From Streptomyces sp. AP-93 (GTDB taxonomy: Bacteria > Actinomycetota > Actinomycetes > Streptomycetales > Streptomycetaceae): a stretch of 64,000 nt of DNA. The translations under genes were made by a program, and so were the position numbers. Location of the stretch: NCBI RefSeq assembly GCF_022808175.1, contig NZ_JALGBX010000001.1, forward strand, positions 496,001 through 560,000, read 5' to 3'. Below the pieces are notes generated by a model. It was given only the letters and a program-made list of their open reading frames with translations, was not told where the DNA came from and searched no databases. This document shows, piece by piece, positions 1 to 9,700 of the stretch; positions within the stretch are counted from its first letter, which is position 1, and every line of letters starts with the position of its first letter.

Positions 1-2
1 AG

Positions 3-77
3 TTCGGCCGCCGGGACGCCGACGAGCTGCTCGTCGGCATGGTGTACGAGGCGATCGCAGCCAACAGAGCCCGCTGA
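3..77 (+). CDS. murG: C-terminal end of a cut-off gene, probably MurG
   Basis: Only the last 24 codons are inside the window, ending in the residues YEAIAANRAR before TGA. The fragment lies 31 bp upstream of ftsQ. In Streptomyces division clusters the gene in that place is murG, the lipid II glycosyltransferase, so the name rests on gene order and not on a motif. The fragment is too short to exclude another cell-wall gene. Confidence 0.5.
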   Translation, partial: FGRRDADELLVGMVYEAIAANRAR

Positions 78-108
78 CGCGGGAAGCACCGACGCAGGAG
101 GCACAGGA

Positions 109-984
109 GTGGCCGGAGCGAGCACCGCGCAGCGTGGCGGTCCGGGAGCCGCCGGGAAGGGCTCCGGCCCCCTCAAGCGGCTGGGGACCCCGAAGGCTCC
201 CAAGCCGCCGAAGCCGCCCAAGGGATCCGGCCCCGGGGGACCCCGTGGGCCGCGCCCCGGCGGGCGGCTCCCGGGAGGACTGCGCCGGGGGCCCCTCGTG
301 GTCGCCGGCCTGGTCCTCGCCCTGCTCCTGGCCGCCGGCTGCACCTGGATCCTCTACGGGTCCTCCTGGCTCCGGATCGAGAAGGTCACCGCCGCCGGCA
401 CCGAGGTCCTGACCCGGGAACAGGTGCTGGCGGCGGCGGCCGTCCCCGTCGGAGCGCCCCTGGTGTCCGTGGACACCGACGAGATCGAAGCCCGCGTCCG
501 CGGCCGCCTGCCCCGCGTCGATTCGGTCGATGTGGTGCGGGCCTGGCCGCACGGAATCGGGCTGAAGGTGACGGAACGCAAGCCCGTTCTGCTCATCAAG
601 AAGGGCGCGCAGTTCGTGGAAGTGGACGCTTCCGGTGTGCGATTCGACACGGTCGGACAAGCACCGACGGGTGTTCCGCTCCTCGAGCTGAGCTCCCGGC
701 AGTCTCCGAGCGGCCGCCGTTTCGACGAGGAACGGCTGCTGCACGAGGCCGTCGGCATCGCCGGCGTCCTCCCCGAAGGCATCCGCAAGGTGACCGTGCA
801 GGTCAAGGTCCGGTCCTACGACTCGGTCGTGCTGGAGCTGACCGGCGGCCGGACGGTGGTCTGGGGGAGCGACGAGCAGAGCGCGGCGAAGGGCCGCGCG
901 CTGACGGCGCTCCTGAAGGCCTCGCCCAAGGCTGACCGATTCGACGTGAGCGTCCCCACCGCCCCGGCGGTGTCCGGTAGTTGA
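109..984 (+). CDS. ftsQ: Cell division protein FtsQ
   Basis: A 291-residue bitopic membrane protein of the divisome, linking FtsZ-side proteins to septal peptidoglycan synthesis. Residues 1-60 are a cytoplasmic tail rich in Pro, Gly and Lys. One membrane segment follows at about 63-85 (LVVAGLVLALLLAAG). After it comes a POTRA domain with the typical pattern VTAAGTEVLTREQV, then a FtsQ/DivIB region (RAWPHGIGLKVTERKPVLL). GTG was chosen as start because GGAGG lies about 7 bp upstream. The gene sits directly before ftsZ in the usual actinobacterial order and has no recognisable terminator behind it, so some read-through into ftsZ is likely. Confidence 0.93.
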   Translation: MAGASTAQRGGPGAAGKGSGPLKRLGTPKAPKPPKPPKGSGPGGPRGPRPGGRLPGGLRRGPLVVAGLVLALLLAAGCTWILYGSSWLRIEKVTAAGTEVLTREQVLAAAAVPVGAPLVSVDTDEIEARVRGRLPRVDSVDVVRAWPHGIGLKVTERKPVLLIKKGAQFVEVDASGVRFDTVGQAPTGVPLLELSSRQSPSGRRFDEERLLHEAVGIAGVLPEGIRKVTVQVKVRSYDSVVLELTGGRTVVWGSDEQSAAKGRALTALLKASPKADRFDVSVPTAPAVSGS

Positions 985-1264
985 CGTCCGGTCGAACAGC
1001 GTCGCACCCTGGTTGGCCACCGATACGGGTGATCACATAGGGTGAAAAGAAAAACGGGAGGTTCGGCGTGTTCGTTGAACACGCGCTACTTGTCGACTTA
1101 GTGTCCTGTTCGGAAGAGTCCAAGGAACAGACACACTCATAACCCTAAACTTCAGGGTTAGGGTTCGGGTCGGCGCGTACGGACCGTCCCAATTTCGGCA
1201 TCAGTCGTCGCACCGCAGGCCCGCGAGGCGAACGACACGTAACTCGAGGCGAGAGGCCTTCGAC
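985..1264 (+). promoter_or_regulatory. ftsZ upstream regulatory region
   Basis: These 280 bp hold several motifs before ftsZ. A possible promoter is TTGGCC (1013-1018) with TAGGGT (1038-1043). It overlaps the 8-bp palindrome GTGATCAC (1029-1036), which resembles a BldD box. A perfect inverted repeat GCGTGTTC/GAACACGC with 3-nt spacer lies at 1066-1084. GACAC-type WhiA motifs are at 1101-1105 (as GTGTC) and 1130-1134. A second inverted repeat AACCCT/AGGGTT is at 1141-1159. In Streptomyces, BldD repression and WhiA/WhiB activation of ftsZ during sporulation are established; assigning these exact sites here is inference. Confidence 0.6.
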
Positions 1265-2464
1265 GTGGCAGCACCGCAGAACTACCTCGCAGTCATCAAG
1301 GTCATCGGTGTCGGCGGCGGTGGTGTCAATGCCATCAACCGAATGATCGAGGTCGGTCTCAAGGGCGTCGAGTTCATCGCCATCAACACAGACGCCCAGG
1401 CGCTGTTGATGAGCGACGCCGACGTCAAGCTCGACGTCGGCCGGGAACTCACCCGGGGTCTCGGCGCCGGCGCCAACCCGGATGTCGGTCGCAAGGCGGC
1501 AGAGGACCACCGCGAGGAGATCGAGGAGGTCCTCAAGGGGGCCGACATGGTCTTCGTCACCGCCGGCGAAGGCGGCGGCACCGGAACGGGCGGCGCACCC
1601 GTCGTCGCCAACATCGCGCGCTCGCTGGGCGCCCTGACGATCGGTGTGGTCACCCGGCCGTTCACCTTCGAGGGCCGGCGCCGCGCGAACCAGGCCGAGG
1701 ACGGCATCGCCCAGCTCCGCGAGCAGGTCGACACCCTCATCGTCATCCCCAACGACCGCCTGCTGTCCATCTCGGACCGCCAGGTCAGCGTGCTCGACGC
1801 CTTCAAGTCGGCGGACCAGGTCCTGCTGTCCGGCGTCCAGGGCATCACCGACCTCATCACCACCCCGGGTCTGATCAACCTCGACTTCGCGGACGTCAAG
1901 TCCGTGATGTCCGAGGCGGGCTCGGCCCTGATGGGCATCGGCTCGGCCCGCGGCGACGACCGCGCGGTGGCCGCGGCCGAGATGGCGATCTCCTCGCCGC
2001 TGCTGGAGGCGTCCATCGACGGCGCCCGCGGCGTGCTGCTCTCCATCTCCGGTGGCTCGGACCTCGGTCTCTTCGAGATCAACGAGGCCGCGCAGCTGGT
2101 GAGCGAGGCCGCGCACCCCGAGGCGAACATCATCTTCGGAGCCGTCATCGACGACGCGCTCGGCGACGAGGTACGGGTCACCGTCATCGCGGCCGGGTTC
2201 GACGGCGGACAGCCCCCGGCCCGCCGCGACAACGTCATCGGCGCGGCCTCCACCAAGCGCGAGGAGCCGGCCCCGGCTCCGGTCCGCGCCGCCGAGCCGG
2301 CCCGTCCGGCCTTCGGCGGACTCGGCTCGGTCACCCCGCGCGAGGAGCCGGTCCGCAGCGAGCCGGTCCCGGTCGCCGAGGCTCCGGCCCCGCAGGTCCC
2401 GACGGCCCGGCCGTACCAGGACAGCCCGGCCGAGGAACTGGACGTCCCGGACTTCTTGAAGTGA
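1265..2464 (+). CDS. ftsZ: Cell division GTPase FtsZ
   Basis: Tubulin-like GTPase of 399 residues that polymerises into the Z-ring and the sporulation Z-ladders. The nucleotide-binding Gly-rich segment [12 protein letters not shown] is near residues 17-27. The tubulin signature [13 protein letters not shown] lies at about 101-113. The T7 synergy loop is visible as [13 protein letters not shown]. The tail after about residue 320 is a Pro/Glu-rich linker ending in the conserved peptide DVPDFLK, which in FtsZ proteins docks partners such as SepF. The GTG start is placed by the conserved [13 protein letters not shown] beginning. The stop overlaps the start of pgeF by 4 bp, implying co-transcription. 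Confidence 0.98.
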   Translation: MAAPQNYLAVIKVIGVGGGGVNAINRMIEVGLKGVEFIAINTDAQALLMSDADVKLDVGRELTRGLGAGANPDVGRKAAEDHREEIEEVLKGADMVFVTAGEGGGTGTGGAPVVANIARSLGALTIGVVTRPFTFEGRRRANQAEDGIAQLREQVDTLIVIPNDRLLSISDRQVSVLDAFKSADQVLLSGVQGITDLITTPGLINLDFADVKSVMSEAGSALMGIGSARGDDRAVAAAEMAISSPLLEASIDGARGVLLSISGGSDLGLFEINEAAQLVSEAAHPEANIIFGAVIDDALGDEVRVTVIAAGFDGGQPPARRDNVIGAASTKREEPAPAPVRAAEPARPAFGGLGSVTPREEPVRSEPVPVAEAPAPQVPTARPYQDSPAEELDVPDFLK

Positions 2465-3192
2465 CCTTGGAGCAGTACAGCGAGAGCGGCGCCCACTTCG
2501 CCTTCACCGACCGGTGGGGCGGGGTGAGCGCCGTTCCGTACGAGGAGCTCAATCTCGGCGGCGCGGTCGGAGACGACCCGGCCGCCGTTCGTGCGAACCG
2601 GGCCGCCGCGGCGAAGGCGCTGGGCATCGCGCCGGACCGGGTGGTCTGGATGAACCAGGTGCACGGCCGGGACGTGGTGGTGGTCGACGGCCCGTGGGGG
2701 CCGGACGAGCCGGTCCCCGCGGTGGACGCGGTGGTGACCGCCCGTCGGGGGCTCGCCCTCGCGGTCCTCACCGCCGACTGCACGCCCGTCCTGCTCGCCG
2801 ATCCCGTCGCCGGCATCGCGGGAGCCGCCCACGCCGGGCGGCCCGGGCTGGTGGCCGGAGTCGTGGGCGCCGCCGTCGAGGCGATGGTCTCGCTCGGGGC
2901 CGACCCCGCGCGCATGGTGGCCCGTACCGGACCGGCGGTGTGCGGGCGCTGCTACGAGGTTCCGGCCGAGATGCGGGCGGCGGTCGCCGAGGTGGTGCCG
3001 GCCGCGTACGCCGAGACGAGCTGGGGGACACCGGCCGTCGACGTGGTGGCCGGGGTGCACGCGCAGCTCGCCGAGGCGGGGGTGGCCGACCTCGGCCGTT
3101 CCCCGGTCTGCACACTGGAGTCGCGGGACCACTTCTCGTACCGCCGCGACCGGATGACCGGGCGGCTTGCCGGATATGTCTGGTTGGACTGA
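2461..3192 (+). CDS. pgeF: PgeF/YlmD family protein (LACC1-like)
   Basis: A 243-residue member of the YfiH/YlmD/LACC1 family. These were first described as polyphenol oxidases and later as purine nucleoside phosphorylases or peptidoglycan-editing factors. Family residues are seen in [25 protein letters not shown] and CGRCYEVP. The usual HAGWRG loop reads HAGRPG here, so two loop positions differ while the His is kept. The GTG start overlaps the ftsZ stop (GTGA), and yggS begins 3 bp after the stop, so this is the second gene of a tight ftsZ operon. Confidence 0.88.
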   Translation: MTLEQYSESGAHFAFTDRWGGVSAVPYEELNLGGAVGDDPAAVRANRAAAAKALGIAPDRVVWMNQVHGRDVVVVDGPWGPDEPVPAVDAVVTARRGLALAVLTADCTPVLLADPVAGIAGAAHAGRPGLVAGVVGAAVEAMVSLGADPARMVARTGPAVCGRCYEVPAEMRAAVAEVVPAAYAETSWGTPAVDVVAGVHAQLAEAGVADLGRSPVCTLESRDHFSYRRDRMTGRLAGYVWLD

Positions 3193-3195
3193 AGA

Positions 3196-3915
3196 ATGAC
3201 GGATCGTAAGTCCGAGCTCGCCGAGAACCTCGCGCGGGTGGAGGAGCGGATCGGGGCCGCCTGCGCGGCCGCCGGGCGCAAGCGGGAAGAGGTGACCCTC
3301 ATCGTGGTCACCAAGACCTACCCGGCGAGTGACGTACGACTGCTGGCGGACCTGGGTGTCCGTCACGTGGCGGAAAACCGGGACCAGGACGCGGCCCCCA
3401 AGGCCGAGGCCTGTGCGGATCTGCCGCTCACCTGGCACTTCGTCGGCCAGTTGCAGACGAACAAAGTCCGTTCCGTGGCGGGATACGCGCACCTCGTGCA
3501 GTCCGTCGACCGCCCCAAGCTCGTCGCGGCCCTCTCGGCGGCCGCGGAGGGCGCCGGACGGGAACTGGGCTGCCTGGTGCAGATCGCCCTCGACGCCGAG
3601 GCGGGCGAACGGGGGGCCCGCGGCGGCGCGGCGCCCGAGCAGCTCGCCGAGTTGGCGGACCTCGTGGCCGCGGCCCCGGGGCTGCGCATCGACGGCCTCA
3701 TGACGGTCGCTCCGCTGGCCGGGCGCTACGCGGGACGCGAACAAGCGGCCTTCGAGCGGCTGGTGGAATTGTCATCCCGCCTGCGCGCGGACCATCCGGC
3801 TGCCACGATGGTGTCGGCCGGGATGAGCGCAGACCTGGAACAGGCCGTTGCGGCCGGTGCGACACATGTACGCGTCGGCACTGCGGTACTCGGCGCGAGA
3901 CCCCGGCTCGGGTAA
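3196..3915 (+). CDS. yggS: PLP homeostasis protein YggS/YlmE
   Basis: 239-residue alanine-racemase-fold protein that binds pyridoxal phosphate without racemase activity and buffers PLP. The PLP lysine is expected in LIVVTKTYPASDV. The conserved ENRDQDAAPK and TWHFVGQLQTNK motifs follow. The C-terminal SAGMSADLEQAVAAGATHVRVGTAVLG contains the phosphate-binding segment. It is the usual neighbour between pgeF and sepF, with 3 bp to pgeF and about 150 bp to sepF, so sepF may also have its own promoter. Confidence 0.93.
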   Translation: MTDRKSELAENLARVEERIGAACAAAGRKREEVTLIVVTKTYPASDVRLLADLGVRHVAENRDQDAAPKAEACADLPLTWHFVGQLQTNKVRSVAGYAHLVQSVDRPKLVAALSAAAEGAGRELGCLVQIALDAEAGERGARGGAAPEQLAELADLVAAAPGLRIDGLMTVAPLAGRYAGREQAAFERLVELSSRLRADHPAATMVSAGMSADLEQAVAAGATHVRVGTAVLGARPRLG

Positions 3916-4066
3916 CGTCGCGAAGAAAGTCGGACCACAGCAGAAAATATGGTCATTTCCGCTGATGAGCGGACAGGCCACGTGGATCGCGGGCAGTTGG
4001 TGACATTCGTGACACGGCGATACACCTGCGACAGGGCGATCCACCACAGAGCGGAGGACTCAGAGA

Positions 4067-4687
4067 ATGGCCGGCGCGATGCGCAAGATGGCGGTCTACC
4101 TCGGCCTCGTGGAGGACGACCGGTACGACAACCCGGGGTACGACCCCGACGACGAGTTCGAACCCGAGCCGGAGCCGGAGCGGTCGCGCGACCGGGACCG
4201 CCGACAGCAACCCGTTTCGCATCAAACGCCCGTATCGGACGAACCGGTACGAGTTGCCCAGCCTCCGGCGCCAAGGGAACCCATCCCAATGCCGGTTGAA
4301 AACGGACGTCCTGCGCGAATCGCCCCCGTGGCGTCCATCACACCCGAACGCTCGAATCTGGAGAAGAACGCCCCCGTGATCATGCCCAAGGTCGTCTCCG
4401 AGCGGGAGCCGTACCGCATCACGACGCTGCACCCCCGGACCTACAACGAGGCCCGTACCATCGGGGAACACTTCCGTGAGGGCACTCCGGTGATCATGAA
4501 TCTCACGGAGATGGACGACACGGACGCGAAGCGTCTGGTCGACTTCGCCGCGGGCCTCGTCTTCGGTCTGCACGGCAGCATTGAACGCGTGACACAGAAG
4601 GTGTTCCTGCTGTCTCCTGCTAACGTCGATGTCACGGCGGAGGACAAGGCCCGCATCGCGGAGGGCGGGTTCTTCAACCAAAGCTAG
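4067..4687 (+). CDS. sepF: Cell division protein SepF
   Basis: 206-residue membrane-associating partner that tethers FtsZ. The start [14 protein letters not shown] forms the amphipathic membrane-binding helix and is preceded by GCGGAGGA. A long acidic and Pro-rich linker spans about residues 18-105. The globular SepF domain follows ([38 protein letters not shown] and [15 protein letters not shown]). Actinobacteria lack FtsA/ZipA, so SepF is the main FtsZ anchor. The next gene, yggT, starts 60 bp downstream. Confidence 0.95.
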   Translation: MAGAMRKMAVYLGLVEDDRYDNPGYDPDDEFEPEPEPERSRDRDRRQQPVSHQTPVSDEPVRVAQPPAPREPIPMPVENGRPARIAPVASITPERSNLEKNAPVIMPKVVSEREPYRITTLHPRTYNEARTIGEHFREGTPVIMNLTEMDDTDAKRLVDFAAGLVFGLHGSIERVTQKVFLLSPANVDVTAEDKARIAEGGFFNQS

Positions 4688-4747
4688 ACCGATCCGTCAG
4701 ATACGGGACCGGGTACAGGGCGGAAGCAGGGGAGAGGGAAGCGCGGG

Positions 4748-5044
4748 ATGGGCGTAGCACTGCAAGTGGTTTACATCGCGCTGATGTGCTTCCTCATCGT
4801 GCTGATCTTCCGACTGGTCATGGACTACGTGTTCCAGTTCGCACGTTCATGGACACCCGGCAAGGCGATGGTGGTCGTTCTGGAGGCCACCTACACTGTC
4901 ACCGATCCACCGCTCAAGCTCCTTCGGCGGCTCATCCCGCCGTTGCGTCTCGGGGGCGTGGCACTCGACCTGTCCTTCTTCGTTCTGATGATCATCGTTT
5001 ACATCCTCATCAGTTTCGTGAGCACCGCTGCGAGAAGCGTGTGA
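4748..5044 (+). CDS. yggT: YggT/YlmG family membrane protein
   Basis: 98-residue integral membrane protein with two hydrophobic segments at about 4-25 (LQVVYIALMCFLIVLIFRLV) and about 70-95 (LDLSFFVLMIIVYILISFV). Between them is the family motif LEATYTVTDPPLKLLRRLIPP. Its biochemical role is unsettled. In Gram-positive bacteria it is consistently encoded between sepF and divIVA and is implicated in septum formation or membrane organisation. The ATG is preceded by GGGGAGAGGGAAG. Confidence 0.92.
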   Translation: MGVALQVVYIALMCFLIVLIFRLVMDYVFQFARSWTPGKAMVVVLEATYTVTDPPLKLLRRLIPPLRLGGVALDLSFFVLMIIVYILISFVSTAARSV

Positions 5045-5126
5045 ACGATGAGCTTCCCCGCAGGCGCGGGGACAGTCCCGATACGGTCCTGCCGACTGCC
5101 GACGACTACGTAGAGGTGAAGAAGAC

Positions 5127-6398
5127 ATGCCGCTGACTCCCGAGGACGTGCGGAACAAGCAGTTCACGACCGTCCGCCTGCGAGAGGGCTATGACGAGGA
5201 CGAGGTCGACGCCTTCCTCGACGAGGTCGAGTCCGAGCTGACGCGCCTGCTGCGCGAGAACGAGGACCTGCGCGCCAAGCTGGCGGCCGCCACGCGTGCC
5301 GCCGCGCAGAACCAGCAGCAGGGCAGCATGCGCAAGCCCGAGCCCCAGGACCAGCGTGGCCCCGGCGCCCCCGTGCCCGCGGCCATATCCGGCCCCCCGC
5401 AGCAGCAGCCCCAGATGGGTCCGCCGCAGCTTCCGGGTGGCCAGCCCCAGCTTCCGGCCGGCCCCGGTGGGCACGGTCAGCAGGGTCCCGGCCCGATGGG
5501 CGGCCCCATGCAGCAGCACACCATGGGTGGGCAGCAGCAGATGGGCCAGCAGGGCATGGGTCAGCAGGGCATGGGCCAGCAGGGCATGGGCCAGCAGGGT
5601 CCCGGCCCGATGGGCAACCCCATGCAGCAGCAGTCCATGGGTGGCCAGAACCCGCTCGGCCAGCAGATGGGCCAGCAGATGGGCCAGCCGATGGGCCAGC
5701 AGATGCAGCCCATGGGGCAGCAGATGCAGCCGATGGGCCAGCAGATGCACCAGCAGCCGCAGCAGCTTCCGCAGCAGGGTCCCGGTGGCGACAGCGCCGC
5801 CCGCGTCCTGTCGCTCGCGCAGCAGACCGCCGACCAGGCGATCGCGGAGGCCCGCTCCGAGGCCAACAAGATCGTCGGCGAGGCCCGGTCGCGCGCCGAG
5901 GGCCTGGAGCGGGACGCCCGCGCCAAAGCCGACGCGCTGGAGCGGGACGCGCAGGAGAAGCACCGCGTCGCGATGGGCTCCCTGGAGTCCGCCCGCGCCA
6001 CGCTGGAGCGCAAGGTCGAGGACCTGCGGGGCTTCGAGCGTGAGTACCGCACCCGTCTGAAGTCCTACCTGGAGTCGCAGCTGCGCCAGCTGGAGACGCA
6101 GGCCGACGACTCGCTGGCTCCGCCGCGGAACCCCGCCGGTCCCGCGCTGCCGCCGTCGCCGACCCCGTCGATGGCTCCGGCCGGTGCGATGCACTCCATG
6201 GGCGGTCCGTCCATGGGCGGCGGCCCCTCCCCGATGGGCGGTCCGTCCCCGATGGCCCCCTCCTACGGTGGCGGCCAGCAGCAGATGTCCCCGGCGATGA
6301 CGCAGCCGATGGCTCCGGTGCGGCCGGCTGGTCCGCAGCCGATGCAGCAGGCGCCGTCTCCCATGCGGGGCTTCCTGATCGACGAGGACGACAACTAA
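5127..6398 (+). CDS. divIVA: Polar growth protein DivIVA
   Basis: 423-residue coiled-coil scaffold that marks hyphal tips and directs tip growth in Streptomyces. The N-terminal membrane-binding module MPLTPEDVRNKQFTTVRLRE is intact and followed by the first coiled coil (about 25-65). A low-complexity insert of Gly, Gln, Met and Pro (about 90-220), with repeats such as GQQGMGQQGMG, separates it from a long second coiled coil (about 225-335). The C-terminal tail is again Met/Pro/Gly-rich and ends in GFLIDEDDN. This two-coil layout with linker is typical of Streptomyces DivIVA. It ends the division cluster and is followed by a strong hairpin. Confidence 0.97.
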   Translation: MPLTPEDVRNKQFTTVRLREGYDEDEVDAFLDEVESELTRLLRENEDLRAKLAAATRAAAQNQQQGSMRKPEPQDQRGPGAPVPAAISGPPQQQPQMGPPQLPGGQPQLPAGPGGHGQQGPGPMGGPMQQHTMGGQQQMGQQGMGQQGMGQQGMGQQGPGPMGNPMQQQSMGGQNPLGQQMGQQMGQPMGQQMQPMGQQMQPMGQQMHQQPQQLPQQGPGGDSAARVLSLAQQTADQAIAEARSEANKIVGEARSRAEGLERDARAKADALERDAQEKHRVAMGSLESARATLERKVEDLRGFEREYRTRLKSYLESQLRQLETQADDSLAPPRNPAGPALPPSPTPSMAPAGAMHSMGGPSMGGGPSPMGGPSPMAPSYGGGQQQMSPAMTQPMAPVRPAGPQPMQQAPSPMRGFLIDEDDN

Positions 6399-6421
6399 GC
6401 GGTAGCCGTCGGCAGACGGTT

Positions 6422-6465
6422 CGGGCCGGGCCCGGTTCCCCTTCGGGGGTGCCGGGCCCGGCCCG
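6422..6465 (+). terminator. Hairpin terminator after divIVA
   Basis: A perfect 14-bp GC stem (6422-6435 with 6452-6465) encloses a second small hairpin (CCCC-TT-CGGGG). It begins 24 bp after the divIVA stop. There is no strong T run, as is usual for Streptomyces intrinsic terminators. Confidence 0.75.
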
Positions 6466-6514
6466 TTTCCGTACCCGGGCCCGCCCGGGGGCGGTGCCGC
6501 TGCGCGGGGCGGCG

Positions 6515-6685
6515 TTCCCCTACCCGCCCTTCGCCCGTTCCCTGGGGCTCCGCCCCAGACCCCGGTCCTCAAACGCCGGACGGGCTGGAAGATCCAGCCC
6601 GTCCGGCGTTTGAGGACACGGGCGCGGAGCGCACGTACAGGGTCCGGGCGGAGCCCGGGGAACGGTGGAAGGGCGGGTAGGGGAA
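6515..6685. repeat. Palindromic intergenic repeat, copy 1
   Basis: A 171-bp nested palindrome between the convergent divIVA and ileS genes. The outer arms are perfect 18-mers (6515-6532 and 6668-6685, containing CTACCCGCCCTTC). The inner arms are perfect 25-mers (6565-6589 and 6593-6617, containing CTCAAACGCCGGACGGGCTG) with a 3-nt loop. Related copies lie at 13641-13797 and 59517-59683. No protein is encoded. It could act as a bidirectional terminator, or be a mobile palindrome of the REP/SMALL type seen in Streptomyces. Confidence 0.85.
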
Positions 6686-6743
6686 ACGCGAAGCGGCCCG
6701 CACCCCCCTGGCGAGGGGGCGCGGGCCGCTCGGGCCGGGAGGG

Positions 6744-9700
6744 CTACGCCTTGCGGAGGCGGAAGGTGAGGCCGAGGGGCTCGTCCTCGAAGGGGTCGCC
6801 GTACGACGCGTCCGCCTCGCCGGAGGCGTAGTCCGTGGCCAGGACCTCGTCCGCGATGAGCGAAGAGTGGTCGGTCAGGGCCGCCACCAGCTCCGGGTCC
6901 GACGAGGACCAGCGCAGGGCGATCCGGTCGGCCACGTCGAGGCCGGAGTTCTTCCGGGCCTCCTGGATCAGGCGGATCGCGTCACGGGCCAGGCCCGCGA
7001 GCCGCAGCTCCGGAGTGATCTCCAGGTCCAGGGCGACCGTCGCGCCGGAGTCGGACGCCACCGACCAGCCCTCGCGCGGGGTCTCCGTGATGATGACCTC
7101 CTCGGGGGTGAGGGTGACGGTCTCGCCGTTCACCTCCACCGAGGCCCCACCGGAGCGCAGGGCCAGGGACAGCGCCGCCGCGTCGGCCGCGGCCACCGCC
7201 TTCGCCACGTCCTGCACGCCCTTGCCGAAGCGCTTGCCCAGTGCGCGGAAGTTCGCCTTGGCCGTGGTGTCGACCAGGGAACCGCCGACCTCCGAGAGGG
7301 AGGCCAGCGAGGAGACGTTCAGCTCCTCCGTGATCTGGGAGTGCAGCTCGGGGGAGAGGGTCTCGAAGCCCGATACGGCGACCAGCGCGCGGGACAGCGG
7401 CTGGCGGGTCTTCACGCCCGACTCGGCCCGGGTCGCGCGGCCCAGCTCCACGAGGCGGCGTACCAGCTGCATCTGCTGGGACAGGACCGGGTCGATCGCC
7501 GAGGCGTCAGGGGCCGGCCACGTGGTCAGGTGCACCGACTCCGGGGCGTCCGGGGTGACCGGGACGATCATGTCCTGCCAGACCCGCTCCGTGATGAAGG
7601 GGGTGAGGGGGGCGAGGAGGCGGGTGACCGTCTCCACGACCTCGTGCAGCGTGCGCAGCGCGGCCGCGTCGCCCTGCCAGAAGCGGCGCCGCGAGCGGCG
7701 GACGTACCAGTTGGAGAGGTCGTCCACGAAGGAGGAGAGGAGCTTGCCGGCGCGCTGGGTGTCGTAGGACTCCATCGCCTCCGTGACCTCGGTGGTGAGG
7801 GTGTGGAGCTCCGACAGCAGCCAGCGGTCGAGGACCGTGCGGTCCGCGGGCGCCGGGTCGGAGGCCGACGGGGCCCAGTTCGACGTGCGGGCGTACAGGG
7901 CCTGGAAGGCGACCGTGTTCCAGTAGGTGAGGAGCGTCTTGCGGACGACCTCCTGGATCGTGCCGTGCCCGACGCGGCGCGCCGCCCACGGGGAGCCGCC
8001 CGCCGCCATGAACCAGCGGACGGCGTCCGCACCGTGAGTGTCCATCAGCTGGATCGGCTCGAGGGTGTTGCCCAGGTGCTTGGACATCTTGCGGCCGTCC
8101 TCGGCGAGGATGTGGCCCAGGCAGACCACGTTCTCGTAGGAGGACTTGTCGAAGACGAGGGTGCCGACCGCCATCAGCGTGTAGAACCACCCGCGCGTCT
8201 GGTCGATGGCCTCCGAGATGAACTGCGCCGGGTAGCGCTTCTCGAAGATCTCCTTGTTCTTGTGCGGGTAGCCCCACTGCGCGAACGGCATCGAACCCGA
8301 GTCGTACCAGGCGTCGATGACCTCCGGCACGCGCGCCGAGGTGAGGGTGCAGCCCTCCGCCGTGCAGGGGAACGTGACCTCGTCGATGTACGGGCGGTGC
8401 GGGTCCAGGTTCGACTGGTCCGTGCCCGTCAGCTCGCCGAGCTCCTTGAGGGAGCCGACGCAGGTGAGGTGGTTCTCCTCGCAGCGCCAGATGGGCAGCG
8501 GGGTGCCCCAGTAGCGGTTGCGGGACAGCGCCCAGTCGATGTTGTTGTTCAGCCAGTCGCCGAAGCGGCCCTGCTTGACGGAGTCCGGGAACCAGTTGGT
8601 CTTCTCGTTCTCCCGCAGCATCGCGTCCTTGACGGCGGTGGTGCGGACGTACCAGGACGGCTGCGCGTAGTAGAGCAGCGCGGTGTGGCAGCGCCAGCAG
8701 TGCGGGTAGCTGTGCTCGTAGGCGATGTGCCTGAAGAGCAGGCCGCGCGCGTCGAGGTCGGCGGTCAGCTTCTCGTCGGCCTTCTTGAAGAAGACCCCGC
8801 CGACCAGCGGGACGTCCTCCTCGAAGGTGCCGTCGGGGCGGACCGGGTTCACGACGGGCAGGCCGTACGCGCGGCAGACCGCGAGGTCGTCGGCGCCGAA
8901 GGCGGGGGACTGGTGGACCAGACCGGTGCCGTCCTCGGTCGTGACGTACTCGGCGTTCACGATGTAGTGGGCCTCGGCCGGGAACTCCACCAGGTCGAAG
9001 GGGCGCTGGTACGTCCAGCGCTCCATCTCCTTGCCCGAGAAGGACTCGCCGGTGGCCTCCCAGCCCTCGCCGAGGGACTTCTCCAGCAGCGGCTGGGCGA
9101 CGACCAGCTTCTCCTCACCGTTGGTCGCCACCACGTACGTGACGTCCGGGTGCGCGGCCACGGCGGTGTTGGAGACCAGGGTCCAGGGGGTGGTCGTCCA
9201 GACGAGGAGCGCGGCCTCGCCCGCGAGGGGGCCGGAGGTCAGCGGGAAGCGGACGTAGACCGAGGGGTCGACGACCGTCTCGTAGCCCTGGGCCAGCTCG
9301 TGGTCCGAGAGGCCGGTGCCGCAGCGGGGGCACCAGGGGGCGACGCGGTGGTCCTGGGTGAGCAGGCCCTTGTTGAAGATCTCCTTCAGCGACCACCACA
9401 CGGACTCGACGTACTCGGGGTCCATGGTGCGGTAGGCGTCGTCGAGGTCGACCCAGTAGCCCATCCGGTTCGTGAGCTCGGTGAACGCGTCGGTGTGGCG
9501 GGTCACCGACTCGCGGCACTTGGCGTTGAACTCGGCGATGCCGTACGCCTCGATGTCCTTCTTGCCGTTGAAGCCCAGTTCCTTCTCGACGGCGAGCTCG
9601 ACGGGCAGGCCGTGGCAGTCCCAGCCGGCCTTGCGGGCCACGTGGTAGCCGCGCATGGTGCGGAAGCGGGGGAAGACGTCCTTGAAGACGCGGGCCTCGA

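Noticed and set aside
1141-1165. Telomere-like TTAGGG repeats
   Set aside because: Only two short units within an inverted repeat; Streptomyces telomeres are not built this way.
1282-3744. Very long open frame on the minus strand opposite ftsZ-pgeF-yggS
   Set aside because: It is low in protein-like composition (Arg, His, Gly-rich) and lies antisense to three well-recognised genes; high GC creates such frames.
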